Shown: positions 34,991 through 43,185, counted from the stretch's first letter. The stretch: DNA of 64,000 nucleotides from Oceanirhabdus sp942490885 (GCA_942490885.1 CALNYT010000002.1:186001-250000), one strand, 5' to 3'. Notes: generated by a model not told the origin, from the sequence alone. Numbers and translations are program-made.

Positions 34991-35653
34991 ATGCATAAAA
35001 AACATATTAATATGCTTGAATGTCCAGTGTGCCATGGTGATTTAAGATGGGATATTGAAGAAGAAAATGGGGATAGAATTATAAATGCACAGATAATCTG
35101 TTCAAAATGTAAGGCTGATTATGAGGTAAGGGATGAAATTGCAGTATTTTTAACACCTGATTTACCAAGAAATGATCTATGGGAAAAAGGTGAAAGTGGT
35201 TTAGAGAAATTTTTTAAGGAGAACCAAGAGATATATAAAGAATTGATGACAACACCAGAAGCAGAGTTAAATGGAGCTGATTACTGGTATAAGGCATCAT
35301 ACCTTGAAATTAAAGGAAACTATGAAGGAAGTTCAAGGATGTTTAAAAATGCTATGGAAAAGATATATACACAAGAGTATCTTAATGGATGGAAGAGTCA
35401 GCGAGAGTTCATAAGTGAGAATGATAAGATTCATATGGATGTATTAGATAAGTATAGTAGTATTGATTATGCAACTAAAGAACGGGCAGAAGATACATTT
35501 AATAGAGATAATTGGAACAGTGAAATTCAAAATTCTTTCATGGCTCAAATAAAACCAACACCTAAAGGAAAAATACTGGAAGGCGCAGAGATAGATGGGT
35601 TCCCAGTTGAAGATACTGAGATTGAATTTTGTGTTATAGTGGCTAGTAAATAA
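34991..35653 (+). CDS. Trm112-like zinc-ribbon protein, probably missing its methyltransferase core
   Basis: The 220-residue protein starts with a Trm112-like zinc ribbon: C11-P-V-C and, about 25 residues later, C-S-K-C, then YEVRDEIAVFLTPDLP. Clostridial proteins with this start usually continue into a class I methyltransferase domain. Here the text jumps from GWKSQREFISEN to DKIHMDVLDKYSSIDYATKE, with no SAM motif (no DxGxGxG) in between. I infer an in-frame internal deletion of the catalytic core, leaving head and tail. ATG 34991 follows AAGGGGGGAG. The 434-bp gap upstream is AT-rich, with divergent promoter space only. Confidence 0.6.
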   Translation: MHKKHINMLECPVCHGDLRWDIEEENGDRIINAQIICSKCKADYEVRDEIAVFLTPDLPRNDLWEKGESGLEKFFKENQEIYKELMTTPEAELNGADYWYKASYLEIKGNYEGSSRMFKNAMEKIYTQEYLNGWKSQREFISENDKIHMDVLDKYSSIDYATKERAEDTFNRDNWNSEIQNSFMAQIKPTPKGKILEGAEIDGFPVEDTEIEFCVIVASK

Positions 35654-35661
35654 TATATATT

Positions 35662-35693
35662 TAAGAATCAGATTTTGTCTGGTTCTTTTTTGT
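35662..35693 (+). terminator. Terminator after zinc-ribbon gene
   Basis: AAGAATCAGA pairs with TCTGGTTCTT around a TTTTG loop, followed by a T run. Confidence 0.75.
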
Positions 35694-35731
35694 TTTACAA
35701 TCTAATTATTTTATGTAAAATTTTAAATATA

Positions 35732-35757
35732 TGTAATGAGATTATGATTTTTGCGTA
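35732..35757 (+). promoter_or_regulatory. ECF-type promoter of the sigma gene
   Basis: TGTAAT (35732-35737), 16-bp spacer, CGTA (35754-35757), then TTAACATATG. The same boxes, spacing and TTTTGCGTATTAACATATG core recur at 38964-38989 before the M16 peptidase gene. Box wording and spacing fit ECF sigma promoters (TGAAAC/TGTAAC-N16-CGTC/CGTA). Suggests autoregulation. Confidence 0.65.
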
Positions 35758-35814
35758 TTAACATATGTAAATGCTTAGCTAAGCGTAAAAGTAAAGGAGA
35801 GGAGAGAGGGGAAA

Positions 35815-36366
35815 ATGCAGCAACTTACTTTACTTGATCATTTAAATGATAAAGAAATTGAAGAAAATGAATTAACCTATATCTTTGAAGTTTATTATGA
35901 AAGGGTATATAACTATATATTCTATAGAGTTAGTTGTCACCATACATCTGAAGATCTAACAAGTCAGGTTTTTGAGAAGATAGTACTTAAGATAAGTACA
36001 TATTCTCAAGATAAATCTCCATTTGAGGTTTGGTTATTTGCTATAGCTAGAAATACTGTAAATGATTATTTTAGGAGCATAAAAAAGCAAAAATTATTTT
36101 CTCTTGATACAATTAAAGAATTAGTATCAAGGGAAAAGACACCGGAAGATTTTGTGGTAACTGGAGAAACGAATGATAAACTTTTAAGAGCTCTAAGAAT
36201 ATTAAATTCGAGAGATAGAAATATTATTGCGCTTAAATTTGGTTCAAATCTTAAGAATAATGAGATTGCTAAAATTTTAGGAATTACTGAAAGTAATGTT
36301 GGGGTAATACTCTATAGAACAATGAAAAAGTTGAAGAAGGAGATAGAAAGAGAGGGAGAGCTATGA
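35815..36366 (+). CDS. ECF-type RNA polymerase sigma factor
   Basis: The 183-residue sigma-70-family protein lacks sigma regions 1 and 3. Region 2 (YERVYNYIFYRVSCHHTSEDLTSQVFEKI and SPFEVWLFAIARNTVNDYFR) binds the -10 box; region 4 (LRILNSRDRNIIALKFGSNLKNNEIAKILGITESNVGVILYR) binds the -35. It directs RNA polymerase to a small regulon, possibly its own promoter and that of the peptidase at 39122. ATG 35815 follows AGGAGAGGAGAGAGG. The stop overlaps the ATG of the next gene (ATGA), the usual layout of a sigma/anti-sigma pair. Confidence 0.92.
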   Translation: MQQLTLLDHLNDKEIEENELTYIFEVYYERVYNYIFYRVSCHHTSEDLTSQVFEKIVLKISTYSQDKSPFEVWLFAIARNTVNDYFRSIKKQKLFSLDTIKELVSREKTPEDFVVTGETNDKLLRALRILNSRDRNIIALKFGSNLKNNEIAKILGITESNVGVILYRTMKKLKKEIEREGEL

Positions 36367-37334
36367 GCAAAAGGACAATAGAAGATAAGTTTTCAATAGA
36401 GATGGATGGGTACTTTAAAGGTATAGAAAATAAAAATAAATCACAATCAGACGAGTATACTGAAATCTTAGAATTAGGGAAAGTACTAGCGGATAAAGAT
36501 TTTAGTAAAGATAGTAATAAAGAAGCTGTGTTTAATAAAGTTTATAAAAATATTAACCAGCATAAAGGAGATAATATTATGAAAAAAGAAAATAGATTTA
36601 AAAGGTCAAAGGTAGCAGTTGCCTTGTTTGCAGCAACTTGTATGTTGGGAATATCTCTAATGCAAACAACTTTTGCACAAGGGATAGTTGAGAAAATTAT
36701 AAATAAGATAACATTAGGGAACATAACTGCTATACAATATGAAGAACCTAAAATCGAAATGTACGATATCCCAGAAGACCTTAAAGGTAAATTATTTGAT
36801 AAAGAAGGAAATGTTTTGGACGTAATTACAAAGGATTATACAGGAGGATTTTACACTGAAGAAGGAGAGAAAATAGCAGATTGTTCAAATGGGAAGATAA
36901 CTACTGTAGCACAACAGGAAAAAGAGAAGCAAGAGACAACATTGGTAGTTAGAGAAGTAGATAAACTAAATAATTATACTTGTTTCAATGTAGGAATTCC
37001 AACATATTTACCAAAGGGATATGAATTTGATAGAGCAGAATTTTACAAGGATGAAAATGGGGATGTGAAAGATAAAAAGTATATAGATTTATATTTTACC
37101 AACAAAGAAACAGGTAAATATTTTTTCTTCCAACAGAGATTTTCTTGTGAAGAAACTGGTTATGCAATGAGTGGAGATGAGAAGATTGAAAAAATTGAGA
37201 TTAATGGTGTAAAAGCAATATTATCTGGTGACAGAAATATTGACTGGGAAGCAAATGGTGTGATTTATGCTTTAAGTAGTAGGGGATCATTTGAAAAAGA
37301 TGAATTGATAAAAGTTGCAAAATCTATTAAGTAG
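36363..37334 (+). CDS. Membrane-anchored DUF4367-type protein, probable anti-sigma factor
   Basis: The 323-residue protein has a cytosolic N-terminus (about 1-80, acidic/basic helices), one transmembrane helix (VAVALFAATCMLGISLMQTTFA, about 80-101) and an extracytoplasmic part ending in a DUF4367-like domain (about 205-323; YLPKGYEFDRAEFYKD, and the closing ALSSRGSFEKDELIKVAKSI). Placement after the ECF sigma gene with ATGA overlap, and the single-helix topology, make it the likely membrane anti-sigma that senses an envelope signal. No zinc-binding HxxxCxxC motif is seen in the N-terminus. Confidence 0.8.
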   Translation: MSKRTIEDKFSIEMDGYFKGIENKNKSQSDEYTEILELGKVLADKDFSKDSNKEAVFNKVYKNINQHKGDNIMKKENRFKRSKVAVALFAATCMLGISLMQTTFAQGIVEKIINKITLGNITAIQYEEPKIEMYDIPEDLKGKLFDKEGNVLDVITKDYTGGFYTEEGEKIADCSNGKITTVAQQEKEKQETTLVVREVDKLNNYTCFNVGIPTYLPKGYEFDRAEFYKDENGDVKDKKYIDLYFTNKETGKYFFFQQRFSCEETGYAMSGDEKIEKIEINGVKAILSGDRNIDWEANGVIYALSSRGSFEKDELIKVAKSIK

Positions 37335-37347
37335 ATTAACACTTAAA

Positions 37348-37372
37348 AGGACTAGTTATTTGCTAGTCCTTA
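37348..37372 (+). terminator. Terminator of the sigma operon, copy 1
   Basis: AAGGACTAG pairs with CTAGTCCTT around TTATTTG. The same 23-25 bp hairpin occurs again at 37552-37576 on the far side of the MITE-like element, so it is duplicated around the insertion. Confidence 0.75.
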
Positions 37373-37427
37373 GTTTGTTGACAAAGTTACAATATATTGT
37401 TTTCACTCTGTTTTCTGTCTTTAGAAT

Positions 37428-37553
37428 TTCAGGCTGTTGAAAGAGTTCAAGATCAAGGAACTAGGCGAAGGAGCAGCGGAGTGTACGTATTATGTACTCG
37501 AGCAGCACAGAGAGCCGTAGTGACGACGAGATTGGGCTTTTTCAACAGTCTGA
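37428..37553. mobile_element. MITE-like element with GGCTGTTGAAA ends
   Basis: The left end CAGGCTGTTGAAAGAGTTCA and right end (opposite strand) CAGACTGTTGAAAAAGCCCA are imperfect terminal inverted repeats. The interior (GCGAAGGAGCAGCGGAGTG..., palindrome GTACGTATTATGTAC) is clearly richer in G and C than its surroundings and is non-coding. Ends of this wording occur on IS1182/IS5-like transposons, so a non-autonomous relative is likely. Outside it the sigma-operon terminator is duplicated as a direct repeat. The short ORF running through it is spurious. Confidence 0.6.
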
Positions 37554-37576
37554 GGACTAGTTATTTGCTAGTCCTT
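37552..37576 (+). terminator. Duplicated terminator, copy 2
   Basis: AGGACTAGTTATTTGCTAG and following TCCTTT repeat the terminator at 37348 exactly over about 23 bp. Confidence 0.65.
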
Positions 37577-37698
37577 TGATATTACGCTTCATAGAAAAGT
37601 TGGAATTATTTTGGTATAATATGCATATCAGAAAAAAGTATGTAGTTATTTAAAACTAACAATTGGGAATATTAAATTTCACAGGGGAGAGGGATATA

Positions 37699-37743
37699 TG
37701 AAAAGATTTAGAATATATTCAAATTTTAAAGGTTGCTCCTAGC
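37699..37743 (+). CDS. Truncated or leader peptide (14 aa)
   Basis: A strong GGGGAGAGGG ribosome binding site at 37684-37693 is followed by ATG 37699 and 14 codons (MKRFRIYSNFKGCS) to TAG. The stop coincides with the left end of the inverted-repeat element at 37743. Either a gene was cut by that element, or this is a leader peptide. Confidence 0.35.
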
Positions 37744-37914
37744 AAAGACTACAGAGTGTCAATGAGCAATACTTTGCTTGGAGCCTAATTTTAGTGACTT
37801 TTTGGGTTTTAAGTTCAAAAGTTAATTTATACATGCACAAAACACCTAGAACCATGGTGATTTTGATACAAGTATAAATTAAATTTCACTATGAAAACCC
37901 TACAGTAGTCTTTG
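37743..37914. repeat. Element with perfect 11-bp terminal inverted repeats
   Basis: GCAAAGACTAC (37743-37753) and GTAGTCTTTGC (37903-37913) bracket about 170 bp of non-coding sequence with nested hairpins (AATTTATAC/GTATAAATT; GCTCC/GGAGC plus AGCAAAG/CTTTGCT). It is either a MITE-like insertion or a structured leader of the CD3324-like gene 36 bp downstream. No duplicated target site was found. Confidence 0.45.
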
Positions 37915-37949
37915 CTTCAATCTTAATAAATTTAAGGAGGAGCAGAGAA

Positions 37950-38228
37950 ATGAAACATATTAAAGCTAAAAATGTGTTGCCACAAGAGGTAATAAAAATA
38001 ATTCAAGAATATATAGATGGTGATTATATATATATCCCAAGAAAAAACATCAATCAAAAATCTTGGGGAGAAAAAAACGGTATAAAAGAAGAATTGAATA
38101 AGAGAAATATTGAAATTTTCAATAGATTTATTGAAGGAATAACTGTTAAGGGACTAGCAGAAGAATATTATCTTTCTGAACAGAGTATAAGAAGAATAGT
38201 AAATCAACAAAACACTGTACGATCATAA
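37950..38228 (+). CDS. CD3324-family HTH protein
   Basis: The 92-residue protein contains YIDGDYIYIPRKNINQKSWGEKNG and a C-terminal helix-turn-helix (GITVKGLAEEYYLSEQSIRRIV), matching the small Mor-like CD3324 family of Firmicutes regulators as I remember it. It probably binds DNA; targets are unknown. ATG 37950 follows AAGGAGGAG. A truncated paralogue lies at 45199-45405, and in both places a closely similar GNAT gene follows, so the pair is a duplicated module. Confidence 0.75.
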   Translation: MKHIKAKNVLPQEVIKIIQEYIDGDYIYIPRKNINQKSWGEKNGIKEELNKRNIEIFNRFIEGITVKGLAEEYYLSEQSIRRIVNQQNTVRS

Positions 38229-38314
38229 TCAATTCCGAATAGTTTATGAAATTGAACCCATGCTGTACATTTGATAAGATATTTATAGAAATATTTTTAA
38301 ATGGGGGGATATTA

Positions 38315-38857
38315 ATGGAGATAAAAACTATTTTAGCAGATAATGAGAATTCACATATCATAAAAAATATGTATCCATTGTATTTATATGATTTATCTGA
38401 AATTTGTGGGAATGTACCTAATGAATATGGTATTTACGAAGATGAACCTATAAAGACATTGATGGAACAATACGATGTTCAGAATAATTGGTTTGAAAAG
38501 CCAGACAAGCTTTTCCCTTTTATAATAATGGTGGATGATAAACCAGCAGGATTTCATTTAGTTTCCACTAAACCATTTGCACCACCAACGACAGATTACT
38601 ATGTATATGAGTTCTTTTTACTTAGACCATACAGAGGAAAAGGAATAGCAGAAATTGCTGCTAAGCAGGTTTTTGAAAGATTCATAGGTAGGTGGGAACT
38701 TTATACAAGTCCTGAAAACAATATTAGAGGGCAAAAGTTCTGGCGTAAAACACTTAATAATTATACTTCAAGTAATTATGAAGAATCACTTGGAAATACA
38801 TTTGATGGACATAAGATGATTTTTAGATTTAATAATACAGATAATAAGATTGGTTAA
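38315..38857 (+). CDS. GNAT acetyltransferase, module copy 1
   Basis: The start is set at ATG 38315 (180 residues, GGGGGGAT in front); an upstream in-frame start at 38246 has no ribosome binding site. It reads MEIKTILADNENSHIIKNMY, with the domain VYEFFLLRPYRGKGIAEIAAKQVFERF containing the acetyl-CoA loop near 104-111. The ending TFDGHKMIFRFNN is shared with the paralogue at 47406, about 85 percent alike by eye. Substrate unknown. The downstream terminator text is similar to that after the GNAT fragment at 49443. Confidence 0.9.
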   Translation: MEIKTILADNENSHIIKNMYPLYLYDLSEICGNVPNEYGIYEDEPIKTLMEQYDVQNNWFEKPDKLFPFIIMVDDKPAGFHLVSTKPFAPPTTDYYVYEFFLLRPYRGKGIAEIAAKQVFERFIGRWELYTSPENNIRGQKFWRKTLNNYTSSNYEESLGNTFDGHKMIFRFNNTDNKIG

Positions 38858-38865
38858 TCAAAGAG

Positions 38866-38890
38866 ACATGAAATTAATGTCTCTTTTTTG
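38866..38890 (+). terminator. Terminator after GNAT copy 1
   Basis: AAGAGACAT and ATGTCTCTT pair around GAAATTA, followed by TTTTG. A near copy lies at 49668-49691. Confidence 0.75.
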
Positions 38891-38963
38891 TTGACATAAA
38901 TATAAATAATTAGAATAATCAGTAGGGAGAATTCCTTACTGTTTTTATTTTTTAAAGATAATG

Positions 38964-38989
38964 TGTAATGAAATGAAAAGTTTTGCGTA
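38964..38989 (+). promoter_or_regulatory. ECF-type promoter of the M16 peptidase gene
   Basis: TGTAAT (38964-38969), 16-bp spacer, CGTA (38986-38989), then TTAACATATG, as at 35732 before the sigma gene. Both are followed by a small palindrome (here ACTTAGTTAAGT, there GCTTAGCTAAGC). Indicates that the ECF sigma at 35815 may drive both. Confidence 0.65.
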
Positions 38990-39121
38990 TTAACATATGA
39001 ATTACTTAGTTAAGTAGATAAGGTAATTCTATGACAGTAAGTAAGGCACAAAAGTGCTATATCGATTGAGTTTCCTGTATAAGACTTTTGTTAGCTTTAA
39101 TAACAAAGGAGAGAATATAGT

Positions 39122-42079
39122 ATGAAAAAAATTACTAAAATTGTTTTTAGTGTATTAGCAGTAGCTGTTATTTCTAATAGTTTAGGTAATGCTATAGAAA
39201 TAAAGCAAGTCCAAGCGTGCGCAAATTCACCTAAAGTCAGTGTTGAAGCTGATTTATTTGTTGGTAAAGTAATACATGGATTTAGAATCCAGGCAAAAAA
39301 GTATGTAGCAAATATAGATTCTACAGTTTATCAGTTTGAACATGAAAAAACTGGAGCAAAGCTTTTATTTCTTAACAATAATGATGACAATAAAGTATTT
39401 AGAATTGCTTTTAAAACATTACCCAAAGATAATACTGGTGTTTATCATATTATTGAGCATTGTGTTTTAAATGGAGAGAAGGTTAAAGGAATTAATCCTA
39501 ATACGTCATATGATTTCACACAATATGGCACTGATGGAACGATAGGTGAAAATTTTCAAAATAAAATAGATAATTACTTGGATTCAATATTTTATACTCC
39601 AGTTTATAATAATGAAATGGTTTTTATGCAGGAAGGGTGGCGTTATAAAATAGATTCTTTAGAAGATGACCTTAAATTGAATGGTGTAGTTTATAATGAA
39701 ATGAAAAAGCCCTATTCATCAATAAAAAAATTAACTGACATTATAAATAAATCTTTATTTCCAGATACAATATATAGATTTAATTCAGGAGGAGAATCTC
39801 AATATATACCTAAGCTTACATATGATGAATTATTGAAAACTCATAAAAGATATTATACTCCTTCTAATAGTTTTTCATTTCTTTGTGGAAATTTAGATAT
39901 TGAAAAAACACTACAAGTAATAAATGACAAATATTTTAGTAAATTTGATAAAGTAGACCTTAATAATAAAATTATTGAACAAGAAAGCTTTACCAAAATG
40001 AAATATGTAGAAGATTATTATCCAGTGAAGATAAGAGATGATATGAAAAATAAAACATATTTAGCTTTAAATTATGCAACGGGGAAAGAAATAGATTTAG
40101 AAACAAAGCATGGATTTATAATGCTTGAAAGTTTAATTGTTCCACCTTTAACAAAAGCACTTATAGATAATAAAGTAGGAGATCTTTATACTTTAACTGA
40201 TAGAAATTACCAGGAATCCTTTAGTTTTCTGATTATGAATTCAAATGAAACAGAAAAAGAAAAGTTTCAAAGTATAGTAAATGAAATATTATCTGATATA
40301 GTGGAAAAAGGTTTTGATAAAGAGAAAATTAATTCTGCAATTAATTTATGGGAACTAAATACTCGAATCGATAATTTTTCTATTGATAGATATGAGAATT
40401 GTTTGGAACAAGCTAGAAATGCTTGGTTATATAATGGTGATTTGATAAAATGCTTTGAGACTAATTATATAATTGAAAATATTAAAGAAAAAAGTAAAAG
40501 TGGATATTTTGAGAAGTTAATTGAAAAGTATTTTTTGAACAATAATCATTCATCACTTGTTGTTTTAAAACCAAAATTAACAGTGGAAAAAGAAGATTTA
40601 AAAGAGCAGCTTGATCAATATAAAGCTAGTTTATCAGAGAAAGAGTTAAATGAAATAATAAACAAAAATAAAGAATTTAAAAAGTGGCAGGAAACTTGTT
40701 CAAAACAAAAAGTAGGCGAAGAGTCAAGATGTTTAGAAGATATAAATAGAAAGGCTAAAGAAATCCCAACAGAGGTGAAAGAAATTAAGGGTACAAAAGT
40801 ATTAAGCCATTCAATGAACACAGATGAGATTCAATATGTCAATCTTTATTTTGATACAAGTAAAGTTCCACAAAATAAATTAATGTATTTAATGCTGCTA
40901 ACTAAAGTTTTGAAAAAAGTTGATACAGAAAAATATAATTACGCTAAATTATCTAATGCTATAAATACTTATACTGGGGGAATTTCCTTTGACACAATAG
41001 CGATTGAAAACAGTAAGGATTTAAATGAGTATTATCCTAAATTAAAAGTTTCTATGGCTTGCTTAGATAATAATTTACAAAATGTTTTTGAAGTATTAAC
41101 AGAAATAATTAATAAAAGTAAATTTGAGGATAAAAATTATTTAAAGGAACTAATAAGTAGTATAAAATTAAATGTTGAATATGAAATGGAAGATAATATA
41201 TATGACTATGTTTCAAGTCAGGCACTAGCTTATGATTCAGATATAGGAAAATATAATAATTTAGATAAGATACCTTTTTATAATTTTATTTGTGAACTTG
41301 ATAATAATTTTGATGAAAAATCAGAAGAAATTATAAGAGGACTTGATGAAGTAAGAAACATGGCATTTGATAAAGAAAATTTAGTTGTAAGTTGTACAGG
41401 AGATGAATCAAACTATAGTAATTTCGAAAAATGCTTCAAAGGCTTTGTGAAGAATTTTAAAAATAATAATATTCCAGTACAAAAATATAAATTTGATTAT
41501 TCAAAGAAACAATATGGTTTTACAATTCCATCTGAAGTTCAGTATATAGCGAAAGCTGGGAATTTTAGAAAGTTAGGATATAAAGACAGTGGAAAGTTGG
41601 CAGTAATGAGAATGGTACTATGGTCCTATTTAAATGATGAAATTAGAAGAAAAGGTGGAGCCTATGGGGGGAATGTATCTATATATAACTCATCTATTAT
41701 ACTATACGCAGATAGTGATCCAAATTTAAAACGAACAATAAATGTATTTAACGATGCTGGTAATTTTTTAAGAAACTTTACTGCAGATAAAAAGAGAATG
41801 AATAAAGATATTATAAGGGCATTAGAGTTCATGGATTTTCCAAGTGATATTAAGGATAAAGGGTTAATTGCAGATGCAATGTATATCAGAGGAAGAACAC
41901 AAGAAGATATACAAAAATATCGTGATGAAATTTTTAGTACAACAGCAGAAGATATAAGAAATTATGCAGATATGATGGATTACATTGTAAAACAGAATAA
42001 TTTATGTGTTATGGGAAACGAAAGTAGATTGAAAGCTGAAAAAGATTTATTTGATAGAATAGAAAGATTATATAATTAG
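39122..42079 (+). CDS. Secreted M16C zinc metallopeptidase (insulinase/PreP-like)
   Basis: The 985-residue protein has a signal peptide (MKKITKIVFSVLAVAVISNS, cleavage near QACA or NA) and a presequence-protease-like M16C architecture. The inverted zinc motif is H109-I-I-E112-H113 in GVYHIIEHCVLNG, with the distal Glu193 in GVVYNEMKKP. The second half (about 560-985) is the inactive M16 lobe that closes the chamber. Such enzymes degrade short peptides; being exported, this one may clear envelope or signal peptides. ATG 39122 follows AAAGGAGAGAA. The promoter wording links it to the ECF sigma factor. Confidence 0.88.
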   Translation: MKKITKIVFSVLAVAVISNSLGNAIEIKQVQACANSPKVSVEADLFVGKVIHGFRIQAKKYVANIDSTVYQFEHEKTGAKLLFLNNNDDNKVFRIAFKTLPKDNTGVYHIIEHCVLNGEKVKGINPNTSYDFTQYGTDGTIGENFQNKIDNYLDSIFYTPVYNNEMVFMQEGWRYKIDSLEDDLKLNGVVYNEMKKPYSSIKKLTDIINKSLFPDTIYRFNSGGESQYIPKLTYDELLKTHKRYYTPSNSFSFLCGNLDIEKTLQVINDKYFSKFDKVDLNNKIIEQESFTKMKYVEDYYPVKIRDDMKNKTYLALNYATGKEIDLETKHGFIMLESLIVPPLTKALIDNKVGDLYTLTDRNYQESFSFLIMNSNETEKEKFQSIVNEILSDIVEKGFDKEKINSAINLWELNTRIDNFSIDRYENCLEQARNAWLYNGDLIKCFETNYIIENIKEKSKSGYFEKLIEKYFLNNNHSSLVVLKPKLTVEKEDLKEQLDQYKASLSEKELNEIINKNKEFKKWQETCSKQKVGEESRCLEDINRKAKEIPTEVKEIKGTKVLSHSMNTDEIQYVNLYFDTSKVPQNKLMYLMLLTKVLKKVDTEKYNYAKLSNAINTYTGGISFDTIAIENSKDLNEYYPKLKVSMACLDNNLQNVFEVLTEIINKSKFEDKNYLKELISSIKLNVEYEMEDNIYDYVSSQALAYDSDIGKYNNLDKIPFYNFICELDNNFDEKSEEIIRGLDEVRNMAFDKENLVVSCTGDESNYSNFEKCFKGFVKNFKNNNIPVQKYKFDYSKKQYGFTIPSEVQYIAKAGNFRKLGYKDSGKLAVMRMVLWSYLNDEIRRKGGAYGGNVSIYNSSIILYADSDPNLKRTINVFNDAGNFLRNFTADKKRMNKDIIRALEFMDFPSDIKDKGLIADAMYIRGRTQEDIQKYRDEIFSTTAEDIRNYADMMDYIVKQNNLCVMGNESRLKAEKDLFDRIERLYN

Positions 42080-42084
42080 AAAAA

Positions 42085-42201
42085 GACAGAGCGTATGCTT
42101 TTGTTGGAAAGAATGGTGCAGGTAAGACAACTTTACAAGCATCAATGAAGGCTTTTACGGCACTGTTTACAATTTTAACTAATAGAAACCCTATGAAATA
42201 A
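42085..42201 (+). pseudogene. ABC ATPase Walker A fragment
   Basis: The frame from 42085 reads DRAYAFVGKNGAGKTTLQAS, a P-loop of the ABC/AAA type, then merges into MKAFTALFTILTNRNPMK and TAA. The latter part corresponds to intergenic DNA also present at 50650-50700, so the fragment is a fusion of a lost ATPase with unrelated DNA. Confidence 0.55.
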
Positions 42202-42234
42202 ATAGATTATGTTTATTTCATAGGGAATTTTAGT
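42188..42234. terminator. Terminator hairpin, copy 1
   Basis: CCCTATGAAATAAA pairs with TTTATTTCATAGGG. The related hairpin at 50686-50728 sits right after the second lipoprotein copy; here it is separated from the lipoprotein by the TnpB remnant. Confidence 0.7.
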
Positions 42235-42239
42235 AGTTA

Positions 42240-42640
42240 GTGAACCCTCCCACCAGTTGCTCACGCAGAACTGGGGGCTTCTAGTATCATGTGCTAGAAT
42301 TTTTCCTGTTTCCTAGAACATCGCCATATAGGTCTTATGCGTTCTCCACAAGCTTGACTTTCCCTAGGACCTAGGGTAGTTACCGTTTTGTTGTATTCTA
42401 AGTTGCCTTAGATATTTTACGTGATGGAGGCTAAGCTTGGTTTTCGCTATATTCGTATACCCATCACAACCTTATATATCTAGTTATAAAAGAACATTTA
42501 TACGTATAGTGTATACATTTTCTGATGATTTTATACCTGTACGCTATAGTATCTTCAGAAGGATATCGAACCCTTCTGAAAATAGTATTATCCATCACCC
42601 ACTTGTAGAAGATAGGTGACTTCCATACAATTACGGTTAA
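42240..42640 (-). mobile_element. IS200/IS605-type TnpB end remnant
   Basis: On the minus strand the last coding bits read SQACGERIRP and LEAPSSA then TGA (42261), which recall the zinc-finger end of TnpB (ACGE) and its EAPSS-like terminus. After it comes a hairpin CCAGTT/AACTGG (42249-42277) ending in GGGAGGGTTCAC, typical of the right end of IS605-family elements. The upstream part is degenerate; no full ORF survives. The remnant lies exactly where the second copy of this locus has none. Confidence 0.55.
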
Positions 42641-42663
42641 ATTAACTATTAAGGATACAAAAA

Positions 42664-43185
42664 TTATTGTACTAAAGTTGTTTCACTTTCTCCTAATAAA
42701 ACACCATTAGCATCAAAAAACTTAACAACAACTGTTTGACCTTCTTCTGCCGGGAATAACTCTTTAGCAGATTCGCCTATTGCAACTTTATCATTATGAA
42801 GAGCTTCCATTTTCCCATCAATTTCAGTGAAAATCTTGTAAGTAGCAACTTCTGAATCTTTACAAGTTACAGTTACATTAGCCCCGAACATTTGAGGCTC
42901 TATTTTTGCTACTGCATCATAATCTTTAAGTTTTACTTCTTCGGTTTCTGAAGAAGCATCTTTACCTAATTCAGTATTTGTTTCTCCTGTTTTTTTTGCT
43001 TCACCATCTTCTGTTTTCATATCTTCTTTATTATCTTCTTTTTGAGTATATTTCTTATCAGTATCTTCAACTTTGGCTTTTTCTTTATTGAGGGTATTGT
43101 CATTATTAGTTTTTCCGCAACTTACTAAAGTTACAAAACTTATTATTAAAGTTGTAGCTAAAACAATTATCTTTTTACGATTCAT
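42664..43185 (-). CDS. Lipoprotein, copy 1
   Basis: The 173-residue lipoprotein has the signal MNRKKIIVLATTLIISFVTL with lipobox LVSC (Cys23). After it comes a long Lys/Glu/Asp/Thr-rich linker (about 24-90), then a C-terminal domain of about 80 residues (YDAVAKIEPQMFGANVTVTCKDSEV) that may be a beta-sandwich. It is divergent from the response regulator gene, with a shared 200-bp control region. Copy 2 (50743) is nearly identical up to about residue 127 but differs in many places afterwards. It may sense or shield against a peptide in front of the Bce-like system (inference). Confidence 0.8.
   Translation of the reverse strand: MNRKKIIVLATTLIISFVTLVSCGKTNNDNTLNKEKAKVEDTDKKYTQKEDNKEDMKTEDGEAKKTGETNTELGKDASSETEEVKLKDYDAVAKIEPQMFGANVTVTCKDSEVATYKIFTEIDGKMEALHNDKVAIGESAKELFPAEEGQTVVVKFFDANGVLLGESETTLVQ

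Noticed and set aside
37397..37579. 60-residue ORF
   Set aside because: It runs through the MITE-like element and both flanking terminator copies; not protein-like.
42437..42619. 60-residue + strand ORF
   Set aside because: It is antisense to the TnpB remnant, with no ribosome binding site.
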